From Pseudomonas mandelii (GTDB taxonomy: Bacteria > Pseudomonadota > Gammaproteobacteria > Pseudomonadales > Pseudomonadaceae), in NCBI RefSeq assembly GCF_900106065.1, contig NZ_LT629796.1, positions 620,001-684,000 of the forward strand: a stretch of DNA of 64,000 bases. Reading direction: 5' to 3'. The translations under genes were made by a program, and so were the position numbers. Shown in pieces: positions 1-8,021 of this stretch. The notes below the pieces were generated by a model. That model searched no databases, was not told the DNA's origin, and saw only the letters and a list, made by a program, of their open reading frames with translations. The first letter of the stretch is position 1. The number at the start of each line of letters is the position of its first letter.

Positions 1-435
1 CGTTACGTCGCCCTTGAAGGCGGCGGTGAAATCGCCACCGCCCTGCTCGGCGGCCACATCCAGGTCGGCAGCACCGACATCTCCGACTCCATGCCGCACA
101 TCCAGAGCGGTGACATGCGCTTGCTCGCCGTGTTCTCCGAGAAGCGCCTGGACGAGCCGGAAATGAAAGACATCCCGACCGCCAAGGAGCAAGGCTACGA
201 CATCGTCTGGCCAGTGGTTCGCGGTTTCTACCTCGGGCCTAAGGTCAGCGACGAAGACTACGCCTGGTGGAAAGACGCCTTCGACAAACTGCTGGCGTCC
301 GAAGACTTCGCCAAGCTGCGCGATCAGCGTGAACTCTTCCCGTTCGCCATGACCGGCCCGGAACTGGACACCTACGTGAAGAAGCAGGTTGCGGACTACA
401 AAGTGCTGGCCAAAGAGTTCGGCCTGATCCAGTGA
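1..435 (+). CDS. tctC: Tripartite tricarboxylate transporter substrate-binding protein (TctC), 3' part
   Basis: The frame is open from the first base and ends at TGA 433-435, so the 5' part including the signal peptide lies outside the window. The visible 144 residues look like the C-terminal half of a Bug/TctC periplasmic solute-binding protein. In the family this protein captures a carboxylate in the periplasm and hands it to the TctA/TctB membrane pair. The assignment is supported by tctB and tctA directly downstream on the same strand, which is the usual tctCBA order. The substrate cannot be told from this fragment. The 58-base gap to tctB holds only its ribosome-binding site. Confidence 0.88.
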   Translation, partial: RYVALEGGGEIATALLGGHIQVGSTDISDSMPHIQSGDMRLLAVFSEKRLDEPEMKDIPTAKEQGYDIVWPVVRGFYLGPKVSDEDYAWWKDAFDKLLASEDFAKLRDQRELFPFAMTGPELDTYVKKQVADYKVLAKEFGLIQ

Positions 436-493
436 TCGCCTCTGTCTAGCGGCTGCGGCCCCGATTTGCGGGGCCGTGGCACAGGAGTTTCCC

Positions 494-952
494 ATGCTCT
501 TACAACGCATTTTTGCTTCGGTGCTGTTGCTGGCCTGTGTTGGCCTGGCACTGATGGCCTGGCCGTACCAGGCGGCTTTTTCCTACGAACCGGTAGGCCC
601 TCGCGCGTTTCCGCTACTGATGCTCGGTTTGATGGGGCTCGGCCTGCTGTACATGGTGTTTCGGCCGACGCCGATCATCCACAGTGACGACGACCCGAAA
701 CTGGACCGCGAAACGCTGATCAAGATCGGCATCTGTGTGGTGCTGTTGCTGGTGTTCGCCGGCACCTTCGAGCCCCTGGGTTTCATCGTCGCCAGCATCC
801 TGATCGGCGTCCCCATGGCTCGCCTGTACGGCGGCCGCTGGCTACCGAGCGCGGTGATCATCAGCCTGATGGCCATCGGTCTTTACCTGCTGTTCGACAA
901 GTTGATGGACGTGCCACTGCCTTTGGGCGTACTCGACGTTCTGGAGAACTGA
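494..952 (+). CDS. tctB: Tripartite tricarboxylate transporter small subunit TctB
   Basis: A 152-residue, very hydrophobic protein with about four membrane helices, matching the small TctB subunit of tripartite tricarboxylate transporters. Start ATG 494 is preferred because AGGAG lies at 483-487, seven bases upstream. The frame is open to 476 but lacks such a site there. The stop is one base before the tctA start (TGA-T-ATG), so the two membrane subunits are probably translationally coupled. TctB assists TctA in sodium- or proton-driven uptake of carboxylates delivered by TctC. The family is poorly conserved, so position in the operon carries much of the assignment. Confidence 0.87.
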   Translation: MLLQRIFASVLLLACVGLALMAWPYQAAFSYEPVGPRAFPLLMLGLMGLGLLYMVFRPTPIIHSDDDPKLDRETLIKIGICVVLLLVFAGTFEPLGFIVASILIGVPMARLYGGRWLPSAVIISLMAIGLYLLFDKLMDVPLPLGVLDVLEN

Positions 953-953
953 T

Positions 954-2468
954 ATGGATACTCTTGGCTATTTGGGTCAGGGCTTCGGCGTCGCGCTGAC
1001 CCCGTATAACCTGGTGACCGCACTCTGCGGCACCCTGATCGGCACCGTGGTCGGCCTGTTGCCCGGCCTGGGTCCGATCAATGGCGTGGCGTTGTTGATC
1101 CCGATCGCGTTCGCCCTGGGCCTGCCACCGGAGTCGGCTTTGATCCTGTTGGCGGCGGTTTACCTGGGCTGCGAATACGGCGGCCGGATCAGCTCGATCC
1201 TGCTGAACATTCCGGGCGAAGCGTCCACTGTCATGACCACCCTCGACGGTTATCCGATGGCACGCAAAGGCATGGCCGGTGTGGCCCTGTCGTTGTCGGC
1301 ATGGAGTTCGTTCATCGGTGCGTTCATCGCCACGTGCGGCATGGTGCTGTTCGCGCCGTTGCTGGCGAAATGGGCGATTGCCTTCGGTCCGGCAGAATAT
1401 TTCGTGCTGATGGTGTTTGCGATCGTCTGTCTCGGCGGCATGGCCGGTGATCGTCCGCTGAAAACGTTCATTGCCGCGCTCATCGGTCTGTTTCTGTCGT
1501 GCGTCGGGATCGATGCCAACAGCGGCGTGTATCGTTTCACGGGAGACAACATCCATCTGACTGACGGCATTCAGTTCGTGGTGCTGGTGCTGGGCCTGTT
1601 CTCCATCAGCGAAATCCTCCTGCTGCTGGAGAAGACCCATCGCGGTCAGGAAGCGGTGAAAGCGACCGGCCGAATGATGTTCAACGTCAAGGAAGCTTCG
1701 GCGGTGTTCATGGTGAACATCCGTTGCGGCTTGCTGGGTTTCATCATGGGCGTGTTGCCGGGTGCGGGCGCGACCCTCGCCAGCGCCGTGGCCTACATGA
1801 CCGAGAAGCGTATCGCCGGCGCCAAGGGCACCTTCGGCCAAGGTGACATGCGCGGCCTCGCCGCCCCGGAAACCGCCATCGGCGGTGCAGCCTGCGGTGC
1901 GCTGGTGCCCATGCTGACCCTCGGCGTTCCAGGTTCGGGGACCACAGCAGTGATGATCGGCGCGCTGTCGCTGTACAACATCACGCCCGGCCCGCTGTTG
2001 TTCCAGCAACAACCTGACATCGTCTGGGGCCTGATCGCCTCGTTGTTCGTCGCCAACGTCATGCTGGTGATCCTCAATATCCCGATGATCCGCATCTTCA
2101 CCCGCATCCTCGCCGTGCCGAACTGGGCGCTGGTGCCGGTGATCGCGATCATTACCGGGATCGGCGTCTACGCGGTGCACGCCACCACCTTCGACCTGTT
2201 CCTGATGATCGGCATCGGCATCTTCGGTTACATCCTGCGCAAGCTGGACTTCCCGTTGTCGCCCGTGCTGCTGGGCTTCATCCTCGGTGGCTTGATGGAG
2301 CAAAACCTGCGCCGTGCGCTGTCGATCTCCAACGGTGCGCTGGAGATCCTCTGGTCGAGCCCGATCACTTTCGGTGTCTGGGTACTGACCGCGATCATGC
2401 TGCTGATGCCACTGCTGCGGATCTGGCGTAAACGTTCGGCTGCTCAACGCGCCATCGCCGATGTCTGA
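954..2468 (+). CDS. tctA: Tripartite tricarboxylate transporter large permease TctA
   Basis: A 504-residue polytopic membrane protein of normal TctA length with about 12 hydrophobic segments. It carries Gly/Pro-rich re-entrant-type motifs typical of the family: GLLPGLGPINGVALL near residue 40 and GVLPGAGATLASAVAY near residue 265. TctA is the ion-coupled permease of the tripartite tricarboxylate transporter and works with TctB and the binding protein TctC, both encoded just upstream. It starts one base after the tctB stop and overlaps the next gene by eight bases, so four genes probably share one transcript. Substrate unknown; citrate, tricarballylate and other carboxylates are known for relatives. 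Confidence 0.93.
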   Translation: MDTLGYLGQGFGVALTPYNLVTALCGTLIGTVVGLLPGLGPINGVALLIPIAFALGLPPESALILLAAVYLGCEYGGRISSILLNIPGEASTVMTTLDGYPMARKGMAGVALSLSAWSSFIGAFIATCGMVLFAPLLAKWAIAFGPAEYFVLMVFAIVCLGGMAGDRPLKTFIAALIGLFLSCVGIDANSGVYRFTGDNIHLTDGIQFVVLVLGLFSISEILLLLEKTHRGQEAVKATGRMMFNVKEASAVFMVNIRCGLLGFIMGVLPGAGATLASAVAYMTEKRIAGAKGTFGQGDMRGLAAPETAIGGAACGALVPMLTLGVPGSGTTAVMIGALSLYNITPGPLLFQQQPDIVWGLIASLFVANVMLVILNIPMIRIFTRILAVPNWALVPVIAIITGIGVYAVHATTFDLFLMIGIGIFGYILRKLDFPLSPVLLGFILGGLMEQNLRRALSISNGALEILWSSPITFGVWVLTAIMLLMPLLRIWRKRSAAQRAIADV

Positions 2469-3501
2469 TCGACCACCTTTCAACGCCTGGTGGGGTACGC
2501 CGTTGGTCGGCGCGCTGGGCGGTTACCTGGCCAGTCTGGTCGGCTGGCCGCTGCCGTGGATGGTTGGCTCGTTGCTGGCGATCATCCTGGTGCGCTGCCT
2601 GACACCCTGGCAATTGGCGGAAATCCCTGGTGGCCGCAAGTGCGGCCAATGGATCGTCGGGATCGGCATCGGCCTGCATTTCACCCCAGTGGTGATGGAG
2701 CAGGTGTTGAGTCACTTCGGCCTGATTTTCTTCGGTGCGTTGATCACCAGCCTGTCCGCCGTGGTCGGGGTCTGGTTGATGCGGCGCACCGGGGAGGATC
2801 GCGCTACCGCGTTCTTTTCCAGCATGCCGGGTGGCTCCGGGGAGATGGTCAACCTCGGCGCGCGCAATGGCGCGGTGCTCAGTCGCGTCGCGGCGGGGCA
2901 AAGTCTGCGAGTGCTGGTCGTCGTGCTTTGCGTGCCGGCAGCCTTCAAGTATTTGCTGGGCAGCGGCACACCGATTTTTCATCCCTCCGCCGTCAATTGG
3001 TGGTGGCTGGCGCTTCTTTTCCCGGCGGGCGCCTTGGCGGCCTGGCTCTGGGAACGTCTTCGTCAACCCAATCCGTGGCTGTTCGGGCCGTTGCTGGTCA
3101 GTGCAACGGTGAGCATCGGTTGGGATTTGCACATCGGCTTGCCCCATGGCGGGAGCCAGATCGGCCAATGGCTGATCGGCAGCGGCCTGGGCTGTCATTT
3201 CAATCGGCAGTTTTTCCGCCGGGCGCCCTCTTTTATGGGACGGACCTTGGTCGGCACGATTTTGACCATGCTGATCGCTACGGCGGCGGCACTGGGCTTG
3301 AGTGCGCTGACGCATCTGGATCTGCGTTCGCTGACGCTGGGCATGATGCCTGGCGGCATTGCGGAGATGAGCCTGACGGCGGAGACCTTGCAACTGTCCG
3401 TCCCGCTGGTGACGGCGATGCAGGTGATGCGGTTGTTGTTTGTGTTGTTTCTGGCGGAGCCGTTGTTCAGGTATTGGAATCGCGAGCCTGAGTCAGACTG
3501 A
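2461..3501 (+). CDS. AbrB family (AbrB duplication) membrane protein
   Basis: A 346-residue integral membrane protein with two similar halves, recognisable as the AbrB (ammonia monooxygenase regulator-like) membrane family. The repeat pairs include GSLLAIILVRCLTPW-like and MPGGSGEM/MPGGIAEM motifs, one in each half near residues 123 and 298. The ATG lies inside the end of tctA (8-base overlap), which implies translational coupling. The biochemical role of the family is not established. Its position as a fourth cistron of the tct operon suggests transport or membrane adaptation linked to the same carboxylate. A REPIN-like palindrome follows the gene. Confidence 0.8.
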   Translation: MSDRPPFNAWWGTPLVGALGGYLASLVGWPLPWMVGSLLAIILVRCLTPWQLAEIPGGRKCGQWIVGIGIGLHFTPVVMEQVLSHFGLIFFGALITSLSAVVGVWLMRRTGEDRATAFFSSMPGGSGEMVNLGARNGAVLSRVAAGQSLRVLVVVLCVPAAFKYLLGSGTPIFHPSAVNWWWLALLFPAGALAAWLWERLRQPNPWLFGPLLVSATVSIGWDLHIGLPHGGSQIGQWLIGSGLGCHFNRQFFRRAPSFMGRTLVGTILTMLIATAAALGLSALTHLDLRSLTLGMMPGGIAEMSLTAETLQLSVPLVTAMQVMRLLFVLFLAEPLFRYWNREPESD

Positions 3502-3517
3502 GGACCGAGTCGCCTTC

Positions 3518-3582
3518 TTCGCGGGCAAGCCTCGCTCCTACAGATTCGCGCAGGACCTGTAGGAGCGAGGCTTGCCCGCGAA
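3518..3582. repeat. REPIN, 'cgggcaagcctcgctcc' class
   Basis: Two inverted arms, TTCGCGGGCAAGCCTCGCTC at 3518-3537 and its complement ending at 3582, enclose a short spacer. It lies between the converging 3' ends of the AbrB-type gene and ung and is followed by a T-run (3585-3590), so it may also end transcription. The same class recurs at 20588, 41350 and 52074. Confidence 0.85.
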
Positions 3583-3588
3583 GCTTTT

Positions 3589-4281
3589 TTAGACTGGCGG
3601 CAACCGCCACTCAATCGGCGTTTCGCCATTCTGTTCAAGAAACTTGTTGGTCCGGCTGAAATGCCCGCACCCGAGAAAACCGCGATAAGCGGACAGCGGT
3701 GACGGGTGCACCGACGTCAGCACCAGGTGCTTGGTGGCATCGATGAGTTTCTGTTTGCTCTGGGCATGCGCGCCCCACAGCATGAACACCAGATGTGGTT
3801 GCTGTTGACTGACCACTTCAATAATTCGATCCGTGAAAAACTGCCAGCCCTTGTCCTTGTGCGCATTGGCGTTGGCGCGCTCGACCGTCATCGTGGTGTT
3901 GAGCATCAACACGCCTTGATCAGCCCAGCTCTGCAGATAGCCGTGGTTGGGGATGTCGATGTTCAGGTCGCGTTTCAACTCTTTATAGATGTTTACCAGC
4001 GACGGTGGCGCCGGCACACCCGGTTGCACCGAGAAGCACAGCCCGTGGGCCTGTCCCGGGCCGTGATACGGGTCCTGACCGAGGATGACGACCTTGACCT
4101 TGTCCAGCGGCGTGGAGTTAAGGGCGTTGAAAATCATTGGGCCCGGAGGATAAATCTCCTTGCCCGCCGCGCGCTCCTGCTGCAGGAAATTACGCAACTC
4201 TGCCATGTAGGGCTGGTCGAATTCGGCACGTAGTGCCTCCTTCCAGCCCGGTTCGAGTTTGATACGGTCATCAGCAGTCAT
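3589..4281 (-). CDS. ung: Uracil-DNA glycosylase
   Basis: A 230-residue family-1 uracil-DNA glycosylase, which removes uracil from DNA as the first step of base-excision repair. The water-activating motif [13 protein letters not shown] is at residues 68-80 (catalytic Asp70), and the DNA-intercalation motif [11 protein letters not shown] lies near residue 187. Length is typical for bacterial Ung. ATG 4281 ([10 protein letters not shown]) is chosen over an upstream in-frame start at 4332 because homologues begin here and the extension is not conserved-looking. Single-gene unit, convergent with the tct operon; its 3' end abuts the REPIN at 3518-3582. Confidence 0.97.
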   Translation of the reverse strand: MTADDRIKLEPGWKEALRAEFDQPYMAELRNFLQQERAAGKEIYPPGPMIFNALNSTPLDKVKVVILGQDPYHGPGQAHGLCFSVQPGVPAPPSLVNIYKELKRDLNIDIPNHGYLQSWADQGVLMLNTTMTVERANANAHKDKGWQFFTDRIIEVVSQQQPHLVFMLWGAHAQSKQKLIDATKHLVLTSVHPSPLSAYRGFLGCGHFSRTNKFLEQNGETPIEWRLPPV

Positions 4282-4413
4282 GGTTACATCCGGCAAAAAC
4301 AATGGGGCGAACCCTAGGAAAGCCCACCACACTTGTCAATTGATCTGACGCAGATCCGGCACTTTCCTGTACAGCGATCATACTGAACGCTCAATTTCAC
4401 TATCGAGGTCACG

Positions 4414-5526
4414 ATGAATCTGCACTTCGAAGAACTCACCGGCACCGACGGTGCGCGCATCGGCATCGCCAGCCTGGATGCCGAAAAGTCGCTCAACGCC
4501 CTCTCCTTGCCGATGATCAATGCCCTGCGCGATCAGATGGACGCGTGGGCCAAGGATCCGCAAATCGTCTGCGTTCTGCTGCGCGGTAACGGCGCCAAGG
4601 CTTTTTGCGCCGGCGGCGAAGTGCGCAGTCTGGTCGAAGCCTGCCGCGCTCACCCCGGTGAAGTGCCGCCGTTGGCCGCGCACTTCTTTGCTGCGGAATA
4701 TCGCCTGGACTTCAATCTGCATACCTACCCCAAACCGCTGATCTGCTGGGGCCATGGTTATGTGCTGGGCGGTGGCATGGGGTTGCTGCAAGGCGCAAGC
4801 ATCCGGATTGTCACGCCGAGCAGCCGCCTGGCGATGCCGGAGATCAGTATCGGTCTGTATCCGGACGTTGGCGCCAGTTGGTTTCTGTCACGCCTGCCCG
4901 GCAAGCTCGGGCTGTTTCTGGGGCTGACCGGCGCGCATATGAACGGTCGTGATGCGATCGACCTGGGCCTCGCCGACCGTTTCCTGCTCGATGAACAGCA
5001 AGAAGAGCTGATCGAAGGCTTGCTGCAATTGAATTGGCAGGAACAGACGCCAATGCAGCTCAATAGTCTGCTCAAGGCCTTGCAGCAGGAAGCCGTTGCG
5101 CAAATGCCCGCCGCGCAGTGGCTGCCTCGACGCCAGCAAATCGATGAACTGCTGGATATCAGCGATGTGCGCTGCGCCTGGAAAGCCATCAGCGCTCTGC
5201 GCGACCATTCGGATCTGCTATTAAGTCGAGCAGCGAAGACCATGACCGAAGGTTCGCCCCTGACCGCTCATCTGGTGTGGGAACAGATCGCCCGCGCCCG
5301 GCACATGTCATTGGCGCAGGTCTTTCAGATGGAATACACGATCAGCCTCAACTGCTGCCGTCATCCGGAGTTCAGCGAGGGGGTTCGGGCGCGTTTGATT
5401 GATAAGGACCAGAAGCCGCACTGGCACTGGCCTGACATCAATAACGTGCCGGATGCGGTGGTAGAGGCGCACTTTCATAAAGTCTGGGAAGGTCGGCATC
5501 CGTTGGCCGATCTGTCGGAATACTAA
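4414..5526 (+). CDS. Enoyl-CoA hydratase/isomerase family protein, 3-hydroxyisobutyryl-CoA hydrolase type
   Basis: A 370-residue crotonase-fold protein. The length and the C-terminal extension after the crotonase core (residues about 1-200) match the 3-hydroxyisobutyryl-CoA hydrolase subgroup rather than 260-residue enoyl-CoA hydratases. Oxyanion-hole segments are visible: FCAGGEVRSL near residue 65 and GHGYVLGGGMGL near residue 112; PEISIGLYPDVG follows near 145. HIBYL-CoA hydrolase acts in valine breakdown, freeing 3-hydroxyisobutyrate from its CoA ester. No other valine-degradation gene is adjacent, so the substrate is inferred from family membership. It is divergent from ung across 132 bases and followed by a REPIN. 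Confidence 0.85.
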   Translation: MNLHFEELTGTDGARIGIASLDAEKSLNALSLPMINALRDQMDAWAKDPQIVCVLLRGNGAKAFCAGGEVRSLVEACRAHPGEVPPLAAHFFAAEYRLDFNLHTYPKPLICWGHGYVLGGGMGLLQGASIRIVTPSSRLAMPEISIGLYPDVGASWFLSRLPGKLGLFLGLTGAHMNGRDAIDLGLADRFLLDEQQEELIEGLLQLNWQEQTPMQLNSLLKALQQEAVAQMPAAQWLPRRQQIDELLDISDVRCAWKAISALRDHSDLLLSRAAKTMTEGSPLTAHLVWEQIARARHMSLAQVFQMEYTISLNCCRHPEFSEGVRARLIDKDQKPHWHWPDINNVPDAVVEAHFHKVWEGRHPLADLSEY

Positions 5527-5530
5527 AAAA

Positions 5531-5620
5531 TGTGGGAGCGAGCCTGCTCGCGAAGGGGGCGTGTCAGTCGACATTGATGTCGCCTGACCTACCACCTTCG
5601 CGAGCAGGCTCGCTCCCACA
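5531..5620. repeat. REPIN, 'gtgggagcgagcctgctcgcga' class
   Basis: Arms TGTGGGAGCGAGCCTGCTCG at 5531 and its complement ending at 5620 enclose about 40 bases of less conserved spacer. It sits between the 3' ends of two convergent genes. Same class as at 11102, 13592, 39705, 40248, 48605 and 54774. Confidence 0.92.
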
Positions 5621-5643
5621 GGTATCGCGTTTAGTTGATGAGG

Positions 5644-6087
5644 TTAACGACGGCCGCCCCGGCCATCGTGATCGCCGCGACCGTTATGGTCGCCTCGTCC
5701 GCCGTGATTGTTGCGTCCGCCATGGCCACGGTTATCGTTGCTCCAACCGCCGCGGTTACGGCCGTCCCAACCATGGGCCCGGTAGTCGCCCCGTTGCGAC
5801 TGGTAATAACGAGGCGCCGGTTGATAAACCCGCGGCTGGTGGTAATACCGCGGCGTTGGCTGGTAATACCGCGCCGGTGGCGCGTAATAGCGGCGCGGCT
5901 GCGTGTAGTAACCGCCGCCACCTGAATAGTAAGGTCCGCCACCGGAATAATAGGTGGGCGCTGGCGAGGTATAGACATCGGAACGGTAGTAGCTGCCTCC
6001 TCCATCGGAATAGGGCACGCACGCACCAAGAGACAATCCCAATACTGCAATCAGAAGAATTCGGTGGAGCTGTTTTCGACAGAGCAT
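5644..6087 (-). CDS. Tyr/Gly-rich small lipoprotein
   Basis: A 147-residue protein with a lipoprotein signal (hydrophobic stretch then LSLGAC, acylated Cys near residue 23). The mature part has tandem Tyr-rich blocks (GGGPYYSGGG, RYYAPPARYYQPTPRYY) and a C-terminal Gly/His/Arg/Asn-rich tail. ATG 6087 is chosen because AGGAGG lies just upstream and the signal peptide starts there; an open extension to 6144 has no signal character. No enzymatic domain is visible. Such low-complexity lipoproteins are usually envelope-associated, but function is unknown. The next gene (6255-6497) is a shorter relative with the same translation start region. Confidence 0.75.
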   Translation of the reverse strand: MLCRKQLHRILLIAVLGLSLGACVPYSDGGGSYYRSDVYTSPAPTYYSGGGPYYSGGGGYYTQPRRYYAPPARYYQPTPRYYHQPRVYQPAPRYYQSQRGDYRAHGWDGRNRGGWSNDNRGHGGRNNHGGRGDHNGRGDHDGRGGRR

Positions 6088-6254
6088 GGCGGCCTCCTGG
6101 ACCGCGAGTGAGCCATACCAGCGACGCTGGCAGGCGACAGTCAATTATTCGGTGACTGTCGAAAGATCAGACATCGTTTTCCAAATCTGGTGCGTTCCTG
6201 AAACAGATTGAAACAAGTAGCCGATGAAAGGTTTTTCATCTATTCACCCGCTGA

Positions 6255-6497
6255 TTAATGGTGGCCACCGCGGTATCCACCGCCGTAATGACGTGGCCCG
6301 TGCCCGCCCCAATAGTAGTAGCGATAGCCCCCATAGAAACGCGGGCCGTAGTAATAACGTGGGCCGTAATAGTAGGAATAGGGAGAATAGCCGGGGTAGT
6401 AATAAGGCGCGGAATACACATCGTAACCACCGGCGTAGTAATAGCAGCCGGATAGCCCAAGACCGAGAACCATACCGAACAACAGTCGACGAAACAT
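6255..6497 (-). CDS. Tyr-rich small lipoprotein
   Basis: An 80-residue lipoprotein with signal ending in the lipobox LGLSGC (Cys near residue 18). A mature region of repeated Tyr, Gly and Pro follows (YYYPGYSPYSYYYGPRYYYG), with a Gly/His end. The start at 6497 is supported by CAGGAGGCCGCC immediately upstream, identical over 15 bases including the ATG to the leader of the lipoprotein gene at 5644-6087. The two genes are therefore probably related by duplication or co-selected. Function unknown; an exported, surface-linked or envelope-stress protein is possible. Reading the other frames gives no better candidate. Confidence 0.72.
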   Translation of the reverse strand: MFRRLLFGMVLGLGLSGCYYYAGGYDVYSAPYYYPGYSPYSYYYGPRYYYGPRFYGGYRYYYWGGHGPRHYGGGYRGGHH

Positions 6498-6759
6498 GGC
6501 GGCCTCCTGAAAGACCCACAGCCGCAACAGGCCGGCTGACACCCATTTGACTGGCAATGCCGGGGCGAGTGCCGAAGGGTGCGGACCTTCAGATCAGCGG
6601 ACACGAACGTCCCATAGCGGTGCACCCGCGCACCATCACAAGGCAACACCGCCTCGCCTGCCCCAAGCGCTCATCGCGCAATCCCCTACCCTAGAGCCCT
6701 CAGGCCAACTTGGCACGGCTCTCGCTTTAGCAAACCCGTGCAAGAGTCATCACAAGGTT

Positions 6760-6899
6760 CGCGGCACCACAATTTGCAATGGCTGACTAGGGTTCCGGCT
6801 CGCTAAGGCGAGTGGCTGGTCCGAGAGTTGGCGACCTCCAGTTGAGGTTACACGGCGGGACAAAAGCCCGGGAGACAAGCCACCGTTCGCGGTGCCGCG
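6760..6899 (+). ncRNA. Guanidine-I (ykkC) riboswitch
   Basis: The ykkC aptamer consensus is clear: GACTAGGGTTCCGG (6785-6798), TGGTCCGAGAG (6817-6827) and ACACGGCGGGACAAAAGCCC (6850-6869) followed by GGGAGA. This riboswitch binds guanidinium and turns on downstream genes. Nine bases CGCGGCACC (6760-6768) can pair perfectly with GGTGCCGCG (6891-6899), closing a long outer stem around the aptamer. A short hairpin CACCG-TTCG-CGGTG (6881-6894) would compete with it. The first gene of the guanidine operon starts 39 bases further on. The core aptamer is roughly 6780-6878; outer limits and switching mechanism are inferred. Confidence 0.93.
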
Positions 6900-6938
6900 T
6901 TGACTCCTGCCCGCCCTTGATCAACTGGAGAACCACCC

Positions 6939-8006
6939 ATGCTCAAGCTTCGTTTACCCGCCCTGCTCGCCGCTGCCTTCGCAGCCCTCGTGAGCCTCCC
7001 GTCCCACGCCGCTCAAAAAGACCACTTCAGCGTCTGCTGGACCATCTACGCCGGCTGGATGCCCTGGGAATACGCCGGCAGCCAAGGCATCGTCGACAAA
7101 TGGGCGAAGAAGTACGGCATCAAAATCGATGTGGTGCAGCTCAATGACTACGTCGAATCCATCAACCAGTACACCGCCGGCCAGTTCGACGGTTGCACCA
7201 TGACCAACATGGACGCGCTGACCATTCCGGCGGCCGGTGGCGTCGACAGCACCGCGCTGATCGTCAGCGACTTCTCCAACGGCAACGATGGCATCGTGCT
7301 CAAGGGCGATGGCAAGAAGGTCGCCGACCTCAAGGGCATGGACGTCAATCTGGTCGAACTGTCGGTGTCGCACTACCTGCTGGCCCGGGCGCTGGATTCG
7401 GTCGACCTCACCGAGAAAGACCTGAAAGTGGTCAACACCTCGGACGCCGATATCTCGGCCGCCTTCAACACCGATCAGGTCAACGCCGTCACCACCTGGA
7501 ACCCGATGCTGTCGGACATCAAGGCCAAGCCCGGGGTGACCGAAGTCTTCAACTCCAGCCAGATCCCCGGCGAAATCATGGACATGATGGTGGTCAACAG
7601 CGCCACCCTCAAAGACAACCCGGCCCTGGGCAAAGCCCTGACTGGCGCCTGGTTCGAAGTGGTCGCGTTGATGAACGCGAAAAGCGGCGCCAGCAAGGTC
7701 GCACTCGAACACATGGCCAAAGCTTCGGGCACCGACCTGGCCGGTTTCCAGTCGCAACTCGACACCACCAAATTGTTCGCCACGCCCAAGGAAGCCCTGG
7801 ACTTCTCCACCAGCAAGCAATTGCCGGAAACCATGCGCAAGGTCGCCGAGTTTTCGTTCCAGCACGGCTTGCTGGGTGAAGGCGCCAAAGACACCAGCGC
7901 CGTCGGCATGGCCTTCGCCAATGGCGTGACCAGCGGCGACAAGACCAACCTCAAGCTCCGCTTCGACCCGACCTACGTGCAGATGGCCGCTGACGCCAAG
8001 CTGTAA
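6939..8006 (+). CDS. ABC transporter substrate-binding protein, guanidine operon
   Basis: A 355-residue periplasmic binding protein with a Sec signal peptide cleaved near residue 25 (LVSLPSHAAQ). It belongs to the nitrate/sulfonate/taurine (NMT1/SsuA-like) family that accompanies urea carboxylase-type operons. It is the first gene after the guanidine-I riboswitch, with a good ribosome-binding site (TGGAGA) nine bases before ATG. Downstream are the cognate permease (15 bases later) and ATPase. Location suggests uptake of guanidine or a guanidinium compound; in the literature these loci were formerly labelled urea ABC transporters. The ligand is inferred from regulation and neighbours. Confidence 0.9.
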   Translation: MLKLRLPALLAAAFAALVSLPSHAAQKDHFSVCWTIYAGWMPWEYAGSQGIVDKWAKKYGIKIDVVQLNDYVESINQYTAGQFDGCTMTNMDALTIPAAGGVDSTALIVSDFSNGNDGIVLKGDGKKVADLKGMDVNLVELSVSHYLLARALDSVDLTEKDLKVVNTSDADISAAFNTDQVNAVTTWNPMLSDIKAKPGVTEVFNSSQIPGEIMDMMVVNSATLKDNPALGKALTGAWFEVVALMNAKSGASKVALEHMAKASGTDLAGFQSQLDTTKLFATPKEALDFSTSKQLPETMRKVAEFSFQHGLLGEGAKDTSAVGMAFANGVTSGDKTNLKLRFDPTYVQMAADAKL

Positions 8007-8021
8007 ACCGGAGGACTGGCC

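Noticed and set aside
861..2483. Minus-strand 540-codon frame antisense to tctA
   Set aside because: It is rich in Gln, His, Arg and Asp, typical of the complement of a GC-rich gene. It has no recognisable domain, and tctA on the other strand is unambiguous.
5631..6050. Alternative frames over the Tyr-rich lipoprotein gene
   Set aside because: Repetitive GC-rich sequence opens several frames. Only 5644-6087 has a signal peptide, lipobox and ribosome-binding site.
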